A stretch of DNA of 30,421 bases from an uncultured Prevotellaceae bacterium (lineage in GTDB: Bacteria; Bacteroidota; Bacteroidia; Bacteroidales; Bacteroidaceae). The stretch's first letter is position 1, and each line of letters opens with the position of its first letter. The notes below the pieces were generated by a model. It saw nothing but the letters and a program-made list of their open reading frames with translations. It was not told where the DNA came from and made no database searches. The stretch covers positions 1 to 30,421 of the forward strand of contig USTH01000016.1 of NCBI GenBank assembly GCA_900557555.1, in the 5' to 3' direction. Shown one piece after another: positions 16,262-24,406 of the stretch. A program made the position numbers and the translations under genes.

Positions 16262-17317
16262 ATGGAAGAAAAAGAGTTGTATCCCTTTTTGTTTGAACCG
16301 AATTTGCGTGAGGTTATATGGGGTGGCTTCAGATTGAAGGCTTGGAAAGGTCTGCCCTCTGATAATAAACTGATAGGCGAGAGTTGGGAGGTCAGTGCCA
16401 TCCCAGAACGTCCTAGCATTGTAAGCAACGGTAGCCTTGCGGGAACGAAAATAGCCGATGTCATATCTTCTTATGGTGAGCGGGTGTTGGGAAAGTCTGT
16501 AGTAGCAAAATACGGGCTTGAGTTTCCTTTGTTGGTCAAGTTCATTGATGCCAGAAATGATTTGAGCATTCAGGTTCATCCCGATGACGAGATGGCGATG
16601 AAGTATCACGGCAAGAAAGGCAAGACCGAGATGTGGTATATAATAGATGCGGAGCCGGGAGCCTGTCTTTATGCAGGGTTTAAGGAGCGCATCACTCCAT
16701 ACGAGTATGCTTGCAGAGTAAAGGATGGCACCATCTGTGATGTGTTGGCTCGCCATGATGTAAAACCCGGTGATGTGTTCTATATTCCTGCTGGCAGAGT
16801 TCATGCCATCTGTGGTGGGATATTGCTCGTGGAGGTTCAGCAGAGCAGTGATGTCACCTACCGTATTTTTGATTACAACCGTCGTGATGTAGACGGAAAT
16901 CTTAGGGAACTTCATACAGAGTTGGCGGCAGAGGCCATTGACTATGAGGTGCAGGATGATTATCGCACCAATTATATTGACGAAGCGGAAAGAGCCGTCC
17001 CGGTTATCAGAAGTCCGCACTTCAATATCCGTGTGATGGATATTGCCAACCCATTTCACCGCAACATGATGAAGTATGACTCGTTTGTAATAAGTGTTTG
17101 CCTCAGTGGTACTTGCATAATATCTGTCAGAGGCAGGCGAGACTTGTCTCCAGTGGTTCTTACCGAGGGACACAGTTGCCTCATTCCTGCAGAGATTGCT
17201 GACTATGACATTGTACCTGTAGACGGCGAAGCCAAGATTCTGGAAACGTTTATAGACAACATGGATTTAGGTTTTGCGGCACGAATGAATAGGTTCTTCC
17301 ATATCTCAAGAAGATAA
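16262..17317 (+). CDS. manA: Class I mannose-6-phosphate isomerase
   Basis: This zinc enzyme interconverts fructose-6-phosphate and mannose-6-phosphate. The 351-residue product has the type I cupin motifs: the zinc ligands Q104 and H106 in QVHPDD, E123 in KTEMW and H181 in GRVHAI. EVQQSSDVTYRIFDYNR follows at 191-207, with the active-site Arg. GESWEVS is at 39-45. It is cytoplasmic. It lies 77 bases after manC, with a TAATTTG-like box just before the start, so could have its own weak promoter besides read-through. A strong hairpin follows it. Confidence 0.95.
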   Translation: MEEKELYPFLFEPNLREVIWGGFRLKAWKGLPSDNKLIGESWEVSAIPERPSIVSNGSLAGTKIADVISSYGERVLGKSVVAKYGLEFPLLVKFIDARNDLSIQVHPDDEMAMKYHGKKGKTEMWYIIDAEPGACLYAGFKERITPYEYACRVKDGTICDVLARHDVKPGDVFYIPAGRVHAICGGILLVEVQQSSDVTYRIFDYNRRDVDGNLRELHTELAAEAIDYEVQDDYRTNYIDEAERAVPVIRSPHFNIRVMDIANPFHRNMMKYDSFVISVCLSGTCIISVRGRRDLSPVVLTEGHSCLIPAEIADYDIVPVDGEAKILETFIDNMDLGFAARMNRFFHISRR

Positions 17318-17348
17318 CCGTAAACACCACGATATCGTAAGTAACGAA

Positions 17349-17394
17349 GCAACCGCAATGCCTGCTGACAGTTCTTTGCAGGCGTTGCGGTTGC
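17349..17394 (+). terminator. Strong hairpin terminator after manA
   Basis: GCAACCGCAA (17349-17358) pairs with TTGCGGTTGC (17385-17394); CCTGC (17361-17365) pairs with GCAGG (17378-17382) inside it. The TTTGTT tail follows on the plus strand. It lies between convergent genes and could also stop minus-strand transcripts. Confidence 0.85.
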
Positions 17395-17427
17395 TTTGTT
17401 ATATAATTATAATAATGTGTTCAGCTG

Positions 17428-17459
17428 TTTAACCCAAATCGGTCATTAGGTCGTAAATG
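17428..17459. repeat. Intergenic repeat half-copy, identical over 32 bp to 27237-27268
   Basis: TTTAACCCAAATCGGTCATT plus AGGTCGTAAATG is exactly the reverse complement of 27237-27268. It lies between convergent manA and the nucleotidyltransferase gene, 17 bases from the latter's stop codon. Confidence 0.9.
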
Positions 17460-17476
17460 GCGTTTTTTTGTTATTT

Positions 17477-18391
17477 CTAAAACATCTTTTCTGGATATTG
17501 TCCAGTTTCACCGAGTTTGGCAAACTTCTCTACCACGCCCGGACGATCTTCTGGGTATGTTACTCCAAACCATTTTGACGTGGTGTCAAGCACTTCGCAT
17601 GTAGCCTCGCCTTTCTTGATAAGATGGTCAACCATGAGAGGGATGAAGAATTCGCTCTTCAGGTTCTCCTGATTCTTGGGGTCAGAGAGGAACGCCTTGA
17701 AAAACTCTTCGCTATGTTTGAAGTAATCAGGGGTAAATCCCCAGAAATTCATGCTCACTGATGTTGTGTCAGGAATGGCAACCCATTTGCCGTCTTCGTC
17801 AAGATACTCTACTTTGCCGTTGTGACGTTCTATCTTTGTGCGCTCCACAACAGACGTGAGGTGATGGGTATTCTCGTCATATTCACACACGCCGCGGCTT
17901 ACGGTACCGCTGTCGCTCAGCGTGTTGTCAACGCGGAAGCCTACCATGGCATATTTGCCTTTGCTACCTTCTGGCAGTTCGCTCAAGAACTTGCCCATAA
18001 CCATAAAGGAATCTCTGTCGTAGAAATCATCACAGTTGATGACGGCAAACGGTTCCTTTATGATATCTTTTCCCATCATGACAGCGTGGTTGGTACCCCA
18101 TGGTTTCTGGCGTCCTTCTGGCACAGTGAATCCCTCTGGAATGGCGTCAATTGACTGGAAGCAAAGGTCACATGGAATATGTCCTTCGTATTTTGCAAGG
18201 ATTTGCTGGCGAAACTGTTCTTCAAAGTCTTTGCGTATCACCCATACGATTTTGCCGAAGCCTGCCTTGATGGCATCGTAGATGGAGTAGTCCATAATTG
18301 TTTCGCCGTGTGGGCCAAGGGTGTCTAATTGTTTTAAGCCTCCGTAGCGGCTACCCATGCCTGCGGCGAGGAGAAATAGTGTTGGTTTCAT
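17477..18391 (-). CDS. NDP-sugar pyrophosphorylase-like nucleotidyltransferase
   Basis: The 304-residue cytoplasmic protein has the nucleotidyltransferase loop AAGMGSRYGGLKQL (9-22) and a metal-binding INCDDFYDRDS near 118-128. The acceptor half is TVSRGVCEYDE... and TSVSMNFWGFTPDYF. It resembles the family that couples a sugar phosphate to a nucleotide, but the specific sugar or base is not readable from motifs. Its position next to manC/manA suggests a surface-polysaccharide precursor role, by inference only, since it is convergent to them. Its leader is about 80 bases after a TATCTTTG core. Confidence 0.85.
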   Translation of the reverse strand: MKPTLFLLAAGMGSRYGGLKQLDTLGPHGETIMDYSIYDAIKAGFGKIVWVIRKDFEEQFRQQILAKYEGHIPCDLCFQSIDAIPEGFTVPEGRQKPWGTNHAVMMGKDIIKEPFAVINCDDFYDRDSFMVMGKFLSELPEGSKGKYAMVGFRVDNTLSDSGTVSRGVCEYDENTHHLTSVVERTKIERHNGKVEYLDEDGKWVAIPDTTSVSMNFWGFTPDYFKHSEEFFKAFLSDPKNQENLKSEFFIPLMVDHLIKKGEATCEVLDTTSKWFGVTYPEDRPGVVEKFAKLGETGQYPEKMF

Positions 18392-18476
18392 GTTGCTGTG
18401 ATTGTTATTTAGTGTTTAATAGTTGCTTGGGTGTCAATATTTGCTTTTGAATAAAAACAGAAGCGTTAATTGCTTA

Positions 18477-18484
18477 CAAAGATA
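18477..18484 (-). promoter_or_regulatory. -7 box for the nucleotidyltransferase gene
   Basis: On the minus strand TATCTTTG fits TAnnTTTG, 85 bases before the ATG. No TTTG box at -33 is apparent. The intergenic stretch 18392-18573 holds nothing else recognisable. Confidence 0.55.
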
Positions 18485-18573
18485 AGCTTTTTTATTAGTT
18501 TTATGTGTATTTTGTTGACAGAAATTGTTTTGTTTGTGAAAAAACTTGCGCTTGACAGGGAATTTGCGCATAG

Positions 18574-19590
18574 TTATCTGCGTGTAACAAGAACATACAG
18601 TATGACAGGCACGCCAAAAAGTGGCGTGACCACATTGAGCGGAATAAGTGTGCCGTCAGATGGCAGACTGCATACCCAGTTGCATGTGAGTCCGATTATT
18701 CCGCCGAACAGAAGGGTCAGTGGCATCAGTGTGCGGTTGTTTGCTGTGCGTGAGACCATCCTTGTGATATGTGGCACGGCAAGCCCTATGAATGAGATCG
18801 GGCCGCAAAAGGCGGTGGTGAGAGCAGAGATTAATCCTGTAGATATCAGCATGGTGTTGCGTATGCGCTTGATGTTAAATCCAAGGTTACAGGCATAACG
18901 GTTGCCGAGTAGCAGTGCGTTAAGTGGTTTCATAAGTGTGATGCAGAATACCGTACAAATCGTCATGGCTATGCTGAAAAAAGGCATGGCCTTAAGGCTC
19001 ACCCCACCAAAATTGCCCAGTCCCCACATCACGTAGCTGTGTACCCCCTGCTCGGTGGCAGAGTAGTTGAGCAGTGAGATGACCGATGAGGTGATGTAGC
19101 TTATCATTATACCTATTATCAGCAGGGTGATGTTGCTTCTTACGTAGTTGGCAAGCAATGCCAGAAGGGCGATGATTGACAATGCACCGGCAAATGCGGC
19201 CGCCACAATGAGTAGAAACCCACTCAGCACGGCTCCCATTGTCACGACACTGCCACCCAACAGCAGCATTACAATGGCCACACCAAGACTCGCTCCGCTG
19301 TTGACTCCAAGAATGGAGGGGTCGGCAAGGGGATTTTGAAACAATGTTTGCAAAACCAGTCCGCTTGCCGCTAATGTCGCACCGCACAGCAGGGCTGTCA
19401 AAGCTTGCGGCAGACGTGATTCTATAATGATATATCTTGTTACAGGGTCTGTCTCGGCTCCCGTCAGCGCAGACACAATCTTAACAAACGGTAGATGCAC
19501 CGAACCGCATAAGATGTTAAGAGCCAACAGAAAAACAAGAACAAGGCTTGCGGTGGTAAACAATATGGCTGGGTGCGGGGAATGCTTCAT
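18574..19590 (-). CDS. FecCD/BtuC-family ABC transporter permease
   Basis: The 338-residue inner-membrane protein has about nine to ten hydrophobic segments and the FecCD/BtuC family marks. The first helix is followed by GSVHLPFVKIVSAL, then ESRLPQALTALLCGATLAASG at about 52-72, then NPLADPSILGVNSGASLGV at about 88-106, and PISFIGLAVPHITR near 268-281. It transports metal-chelate or cobalamin cargo with a periplasmic binding protein and an ATPase. Its start overlaps the stop of the binding-protein gene by 4 bases (ATGA), so translation is coupled. The riboswitch upstream of the cluster points to cobalamin. No ATPase gene follows: the next gene has a separate promoter. Confidence 0.92.
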   Translation of the reverse strand: MKHSPHPAILFTTASLVLVFLLALNILCGSVHLPFVKIVSALTGAETDPVTRYIIIESRLPQALTALLCGATLAASGLVLQTLFQNPLADPSILGVNSGASLGVAIVMLLLGGSVVTMGAVLSGFLLIVAAAFAGALSIIALLALLANYVRSNITLLIIGIMISYITSSVISLLNYSATEQGVHSYVMWGLGNFGGVSLKAMPFFSIAMTICTVFCITLMKPLNALLLGNRYACNLGFNIKRIRNTMLISTGLISALTTAFCGPISFIGLAVPHITRMVSRTANNRTLMPLTLLFGGIIGLTCNWVCSLPSDGTLIPLNVVTPLFGVPVILYVLVTRR

Positions 19591-20711
19591 TTCAGCGGAG
19601 AATAGAATTTCGACTTGTGGTCAGGCAGCAGTTGCGGATGAAGAATACTGATAAGGTCAGCCAGAAGAATGTCAGGTCTGAAGGGTGCCTCGTCATAGAA
19701 CGGCACTTTCAGGGTGTTGCATCCAAATACCTTGCGGGTCTTGAAAGCCCTGAAGTTGTGGTATGCGCTGTTCTCTTTGTTGAGTGAGGAATAGGTAAAG
19801 TCCTCATTTTGTCCGTATTTGATAATCCATACGTCGGCATCAAGAGCACGAGTCATAACACTCTCCAACGACAAGGCCTGGGTTCCGCTTGTCTTTTTGT
19901 CACCGATGCTGTAGTCTGCTCCTGCATCGCTGAACAGCTCACCGTAGATGCTGTTACCTCCGGGCATATACCATGTCTTGGCGTTGAGCATGTCAACCAG
20001 CAATTTAGGGCGTTGTCTGATGGTGTCGGTTTTATGCTTCAGCGACAGGTAATTGTTTTTTATCTCGTTGAACAGCTGCTCGGCTTCTTGTTCCTTCCCT
20101 ATGAGCATTCCGTAGAATTTAATCCACTCCGCCCTGCCCAATGCAGATGTTTCCATATAGTCTGCACACTCAACGATGGGAATGCCTGTTTTCTCGATTA
20201 CTCCGTAGCTTGTGCCCTTGAATGGCGACATGAGTATTGCATCGGTGTTCAGTTGCATAATGCGCTCAGTGCTGGGGTTCATGCTGCTTCCTGCATCGCA
20301 TATTTTCTTGTCTGCAATCTGTCGTCTGACCGTACTATCCATAATGTAGCCTACGTCACATACACTGCCGATACAGTCAAGTGCACCCAACATCTTGAAA
20401 AGACTTGCATGTACAGAGGTGCTTACGCACATTTTTTTCAGCGGAGTTCTTATTACAGTGGTATTGGCGGGCAGTGTTGCAGGCATGTCAGCCGCGTCCT
20501 CTACCAGAGCATATTGGTGCAGTGTGGTGTTATCGGCCCACGGGTCAGCTATAGTCACCAAGGTGTATCCCGCATGGCGCTCAATATGCAGTAGCCGGCT
20601 GTATTCAAGGCGCAGTGTGTCGTTTGAATGCTGTCTGGTGGAAACGTTGCCACACGAATACAAAGAGACACAAATTATTGTAGTGAATAGGATTTTTGCT
20701 ATAGCTTTCAT
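19587..20711 (-). CDS. Periplasmic-binding lipoprotein of a BtuF/FecB-type ABC importer
   Basis: The 374-residue protein begins with a lipoprotein signal (MKAIAKILFTTIICVSLYSC, lipid-modified Cys at 20). It shows the helical-backbone binding-protein fold of the cobalamin/siderophore group. VCVSTSVHASLFKMLGA at about 94-110 precedes the first lobe, GSSMNPSTERIMQLNTDAIL the middle, and PKLLVDMLNAKTWYMPGGNS opens the second lobe. It would collect substrate from the receptor and hand it to the permease. It is cotranscribed with the permease (4-base overlap) and lies 71 bases after the propeller gene. The B12 assignment depends on the riboswitch context, not on ligand residues. Confidence 0.9.
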   Translation of the reverse strand: MKAIAKILFTTIICVSLYSCGNVSTRQHSNDTLRLEYSRLLHIERHAGYTLVTIADPWADNTTLHQYALVEDAADMPATLPANTTVIRTPLKKMCVSTSVHASLFKMLGALDCIGSVCDVGYIMDSTVRRQIADKKICDAGSSMNPSTERIMQLNTDAILMSPFKGTSYGVIEKTGIPIVECADYMETSALGRAEWIKFYGMLIGKEQEAEQLFNEIKNNYLSLKHKTDTIRQRPKLLVDMLNAKTWYMPGGNSIYGELFSDAGADYSIGDKKTSGTQALSLESVMTRALDADVWIIKYGQNEDFTYSSLNKENSAYHNFRAFKTRKVFGCNTLKVPFYDEAPFRPDILLADLISILHPQLLPDHKSKFYSPLK

Positions 20712-20782
20712 CGAATATCGGAGTAAAAAGATGTTTTCCCCGCCATGTGGTATAATGACATAGCGGGGAAACGGATATGTTG

Positions 20783-21865
20783 TTAGAAGAAGATTACTGT
20801 GCCGGGGTTTACACCACAGACAAACATGTCGAGTTTCGTGCCGTTGCTGTCATAGCGCATCACACGGCCGTTGCCTTCATAGTCAGGGTAGATATTTCCG
20901 TTACCGTAGTCTTTGGAGACATACGAGGTGATGTAGACGTCACCATTGGCGGGATTGACTGCAATGGTGTATGGTGAGAACGGCAGTTCGCTCGGAGTCC
21001 ATGTGCTGACTGATTTTTTGTTCAGATCATAGACAGAGTATGTAACGCCAGAAGTGGAGTAGAAATTATTGTCAACAAGGTAGAGCTTGTTGGGACCGAT
21101 TGCCATGTATGTAGCATCGGCAATCTTGACTGTCTTGCCGTCTGTGCCAAGAGTGTATACGGCAGGGTTTTCATCGTAGCCACTATAGTCTGCATTGTAT
21201 TTGCCAGAGCACAACAGGAAGAGAGATTTGTCGTCTGTGGTAAGGTCAACAGGATTGGTAGGCACTGTAATGGTGGTCATTTTGGCGAAGTTGGCGAGGT
21301 TGATTGCGGTCACGGTGCTGCCCGACCCGTAGCCGGAATTTGCTACATAGAGAATGCCGTTCATAACAGCCATGCCTTCGGGATAAGCATCGGTGGCTAT
21401 CGTGCCGGCTACGCTGTAGTTGACAGTATCAATTTTGGCTACTTTGCTTTCGGTGAATGATGTTACGTAGATATATCCGTTGTCTGCTTTGATACATCTC
21501 GCACCATTCAAGGTAATTCTCTTGATGCTTCTTGCAGTCTTGGCGTCAACCACTTCAACGATGTTTTCGTCGTTGTTGGCGATGTATAGTTTTGAACCGT
21601 AAACAATACCATCGTTTGAAGTGCCGGAGAGTGCACGTTGGTTCACGTTCTTGAAGATTCCGTTGGTGCATGTCTTTGTTTCTGGGTCGTATGCGGTAAG
21701 GTCACCGTTGATACCTTTGTAGGAGTTTCCCTCACTCAGGATATATACGCCCTTGATGTTTTTCGGTTTCTTGTTATCACCAGATTTGCCTTCATTGTCA
21801 TCGCTACATGATGCAAGGCAGAAAGCAGCGACTGCAAGCAGTGTTAATTTCCAGATGTTTTTCAT
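20783..21865 (-). CDS. BtuG-like surface beta-propeller lipoprotein (YncE/DUF5074)
   Basis: The 360-residue protein has a lipoprotein signal ending LASC (Cys at 20) with an acidic SDDNEG stretch after it, a surface-export-type signal in Bacteroidetes. The remainder is a seven-bladed propeller of the YncE/DUF5074 kind, with repeated strands such as GSKLYIANNDENIVEVVDAKT, GYIYVTSFTESKVAKID and GILYVANSGYGSGSTVTAIN. In Bacteroides, BtuG lipoproteins of this fold bind B12 very tightly at the cell surface and cap BtuB. The cobalamin riboswitch directly in its leader makes this reading strong. It is the first gene of the riboswitch unit. Confidence 0.86.
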   Translation of the reverse strand: MKNIWKLTLLAVAAFCLASCSDDNEGKSGDNKKPKNIKGVYILSEGNSYKGINGDLTAYDPETKTCTNGIFKNVNQRALSGTSNDGIVYGSKLYIANNDENIVEVVDAKTARSIKRITLNGARCIKADNGYIYVTSFTESKVAKIDTVNYSVAGTIATDAYPEGMAVMNGILYVANSGYGSGSTVTAINLANFAKMTTITVPTNPVDLTTDDKSLFLLCSGKYNADYSGYDENPAVYTLGTDGKTVKIADATYMAIGPNKLYLVDNNFYSTSGVTYSVYDLNKKSVSTWTPSELPFSPYTIAVNPANGDVYITSYVSKDYGNGNIYPDYEGNGRVMRYDSNGTKLDMFVCGVNPGTVIFF

Positions 21866-21984
21866 GTCTTTTGTTTTAAGTGTTTGTAAGTAAAAAATAT
21901 GGTAACAGACAGCGTGACTTTGACAATGTCAGAAGTCACCCATCTGTCGCAAAGTTGCGCAATGCAGAGCAAAGATTGGCTTCG

Positions 21985-22230
21985 CAGACCTGAATGCCCG
22001 CAGGTGCTTGTAGAGGCAAAGCGTAGAAGGCAGATTGGTGTTCTGGCTTGTTCCGCATGGTGCGCCTTCCCGACTGGTGCAAGTGTGCTGTTACTTACAG
22101 TCAGTGGCGTTTTTATGTGCACCATGTATAATGGAATATACAGCAGCGGGTACTGCTCCTGATTTTAACAGGATTCCCTTTTCGCCGGTTGTTGGCGAAT
22201 GCCCTGAATGCGTGGGCATGTCTGTCTTGC
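21985..22230 (-). ncRNA. Cobalamin (B12) riboswitch
   Basis: The minus strand carries the B12-box core: AAAAGGGAATCCTG (22170-22183), TTAAAATCAGGAGCAGTACC and the CCCGCTGCTGTA end (22139-22150). This matches the GGGAAnnnGGTGnAAnnCC...CTGCCCGCnACTGTA pattern. A second conserved part reads GTCGGGAAGGCGCACC, then GGAACAAGCCAGAACACC and AATCTGCC (22029-22074). The leader is about 120 bases more to the BtuG-like ATG. Bound B12 would lower expression of the btuG-btuF-btuC genes. Outer boundaries are approximate. Confidence 0.9.
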
Positions 22231-22235
22231 ACTTG

Positions 22236-22243
22236 CAAAAATA
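22236..22243 (-). promoter_or_regulatory. -7 box of the riboswitch transcript
   Basis: On the minus strand TATTTTTG fits TAnnTTTG just upstream of the aptamer. A near-consensus TTTC is about 19 bases upstream. Transcription should start at about 22230. Confidence 0.65.
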
Positions 22244-22281
22244 CGAAAAAAGCCTGTAACGGAAAGCCGTTTGCGGTGATT

Positions 22282-22396
22282 TTTAACTTAAATCGGTCGT
22301 TAGGACTCATTGGATTTTGATTTTTTAGAAGAGCAGATGCTGATTGTCGTTTTAGCGAATAATAGCGGGCTATTTTGAGCTAAAAACAAGCTTCAG
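22282..22396. repeat. Truncated miniature element abutting the TonB receptor stop
   Basis: TTTAACTTAAATCGGTCGTTAG begins a 115-base block that matches 27074-27189 at about 90% identity by eye. Both contain AATAGCGGGCTATTTT, a small hairpin with T-tract. The right end is absent: homology stops at TTCAG, which includes the stop codon of the TonB receptor (22393-22395). Confidence 0.85.
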
Positions 22397-24393
22397 AACG
22401 AACAGGCTATGGTTGTTCTCCAGCTGCGCCCTGGCATCGGATAGTGGGCGATGATTTCGTATTGCTTGTTAAGAATGTTGCTTATCGTCATGGAAAATCT
22501 TATCTCCTCGCAAAACTTTGGCTTGACGGTCTTGGATGCGGTGAGTCCGAATTCTGCATAACCAGCAATCCGTGTCCCCTCGCTGTGGGCACTGGTCGCC
22601 CACTTGGCACTTTGTCCGTTGGAATCGATTGAAATGTTAGCCCAAGGGTTACCCCAGCTCATAGTGAGGCTGAACGTGTGGAGCGGCTGGTATGCAATTT
22701 GTCTGTTATAGGTGGCAGATGTCTTACTGGACTTGTCGGTAGCGTGCTGATAGGAGTATTGCCCTCTTATCGTAATGCGGTGGTCGGGGCTTATGTCGTG
22801 CGACAAACTTGCAGTGATGTCCGTGCCCTTGACTATTACCTTTGAGGCATTGATGTTTTGCCAAATAAAGAGGTTTATCGGAACGGACACAATCTTGTCT
22901 GTAATCTTGTTGTAGTATCCGTCAATAGAGAATGCTGCTGTAGTGTGTTTGTCAAGCCGCCTTGCTGTTGCAATACCTATATTCCACATGGCGGTCTGTT
23001 CGGGCCGAAGATTTTTGACTCCTAAATGATAGTAGTAAAGGTCGCTGAATGATGGCATCCGGAAAATCTTCTTCCACATCAACCTTAAGTTTATGTCTTT
23101 GGCGGGTTTAAGTGAAAGGCTGGCTGACGGTGTCCACCTATGGTAGTTCCGCCCACTTGCGCCGACATGGGTTTTGTTTATGTAGTTTGAGTTGAGCAGG
23201 CGTGCGCTTGCGTAGATAAATCCACCGTTCCATCGCGCTGAAACAGTGTTTAGAACGGAGTGGCGGCATGGTCGTTGGTTAAGCGTCATTGCGGAGCAAC
23301 TGTTGAGTGAGTTGAAGATGTAGTCTGTGGCGCATGAGAACGCCCAGTCCTGATGTGGCTTCCACAGGGCAGCGTTACTCAGATACCCCTCGCGTTGCCA
23401 ATACTTTGCGTCCATTATGTGGTCTTGATATAGGTGGTCGCGGTAGTCTGATGATGCCCAGTCCCATTTTGCTGTACTTTTCAGTTGCCATTGCTTTCCT
23501 AACTGGCCGTGGTATTTTATGTGTACGAACGTGTTGCGCTCTCTGAGATTCTGTTTGCTTTCTGACGTATAATACCTCACAATGCCTGGCAACTGCCTGT
23601 CGTTGTCATAATAGTAGGTTTTGACCGACAGTCGCTGTCTGTCGTTAAATCTGTATGAGGCTGATATTTCGGCATGGCCCTGGTTCATTAGGGAGTGTGT
23701 GCGGCGTTTGTGAATGCGTTCGGAGATGTTGTAGATGGTGAAGGGGTAGTCGTTTTCGGCATATAGATAGTCCATGGTGACAGAGAGGTTAAGTCTGCCA
23801 AACCCCTTGTCTGCCTTGATGGCGGGGTTTGTATATCCCCAAGCGCCGAGTGTTGCCTGTGCATTGATGTTAAAACCTGTGTCTGAACGCATTTGGGTGG
23901 TGATGTCAATTAGAGAGGGCAGAGTGGCGTTGCGTGCCGTGACGAATATGTCGCTTCCATCGCCTGTCTGCAAGGTTATGGTGCTGATTCCGTTAAGGGT
24001 ATACCGTTGGAGGTCTATCTGACCTGTCTGTATGTTGCTGACAGCCGCTCCATCATAGTTGACAGCTGTAAACTGTGCTCCGAGTCCCCTAATGCTGGCG
24101 GTCTTCATGCCCCCTGCACCACCATAATCGCGCAAGGTTACTCCTGCCATATGTTTAAGCACATCGCTGATATTCGCATAGCCAAAAGTCGCCATTTCAT
24201 CTGACGAAACGGTCTGCTTAGGTATAGTGGCATCTATGGCACGTAGTGCAGATTTGCCGTGTATGTTGACCTCCTTCAGTCGAGAGTCTCTGACCGTGCT
24301 GTCTGGAGGTGCGGTGGCTTGCATACTGGCGGGGCAAAGCGTTGTCATCGCCAAAGTCAGTAGCAGATAGCGGAGTGTGGGGTAGCAAGACAT
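22393..24393 (-). CDS. TonB-dependent outer-membrane receptor (possibly BtuB-like)
   Basis: The 666-residue receptor has a signal peptide (MSCYPTLRYLLLTLAM...) and a short N-terminus with RLKEVNIHGKSA, a TonB-box-like region. The plug (about 45-150) shows SDVLKHMAGVTLRDYGGAGG and ASIRGLGAQFTAVNYDG. A 22-strand barrel ends with GRSWRTTIACSF, the usual terminal Phe. I chose the ATG at 24393; the TTG at 24420 would overlap the upstream gene. It lacks a carboxypeptidase-like SusC N-domain, as BtuB-like receptors do. It is 13 bases after the MG2 gene, probably the same transcript, and lies just upstream of the riboswitch unit, which suggests B12 import. It is not itself behind the riboswitch, so another substrate is possible. 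Confidence 0.85.
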   Translation of the reverse strand: MSCYPTLRYLLLTLAMTTLCPASMQATAPPDSTVRDSRLKEVNIHGKSALRAIDATIPKQTVSSDEMATFGYANISDVLKHMAGVTLRDYGGAGGMKTASIRGLGAQFTAVNYDGAAVSNIQTGQIDLQRYTLNGISTITLQTGDGSDIFVTARNATLPSLIDITTQMRSDTGFNINAQATLGAWGYTNPAIKADKGFGRLNLSVTMDYLYAENDYPFTIYNISERIHKRRTHSLMNQGHAEISASYRFNDRQRLSVKTYYYDNDRQLPGIVRYYTSESKQNLRERNTFVHIKYHGQLGKQWQLKSTAKWDWASSDYRDHLYQDHIMDAKYWQREGYLSNAALWKPHQDWAFSCATDYIFNSLNSCSAMTLNQRPCRHSVLNTVSARWNGGFIYASARLLNSNYINKTHVGASGRNYHRWTPSASLSLKPAKDINLRLMWKKIFRMPSFSDLYYYHLGVKNLRPEQTAMWNIGIATARRLDKHTTAAFSIDGYYNKITDKIVSVPINLFIWQNINASKVIVKGTDITASLSHDISPDHRITIRGQYSYQHATDKSSKTSATYNRQIAYQPLHTFSLTMSWGNPWANISIDSNGQSAKWATSAHSEGTRIAGYAEFGLTASKTVKPKFCEEIRFSMTISNILNKQYEIIAHYPMPGRSWRTTIACSF

Positions 24394-24406
24394 TGGTTTG
24401 ACGTGA

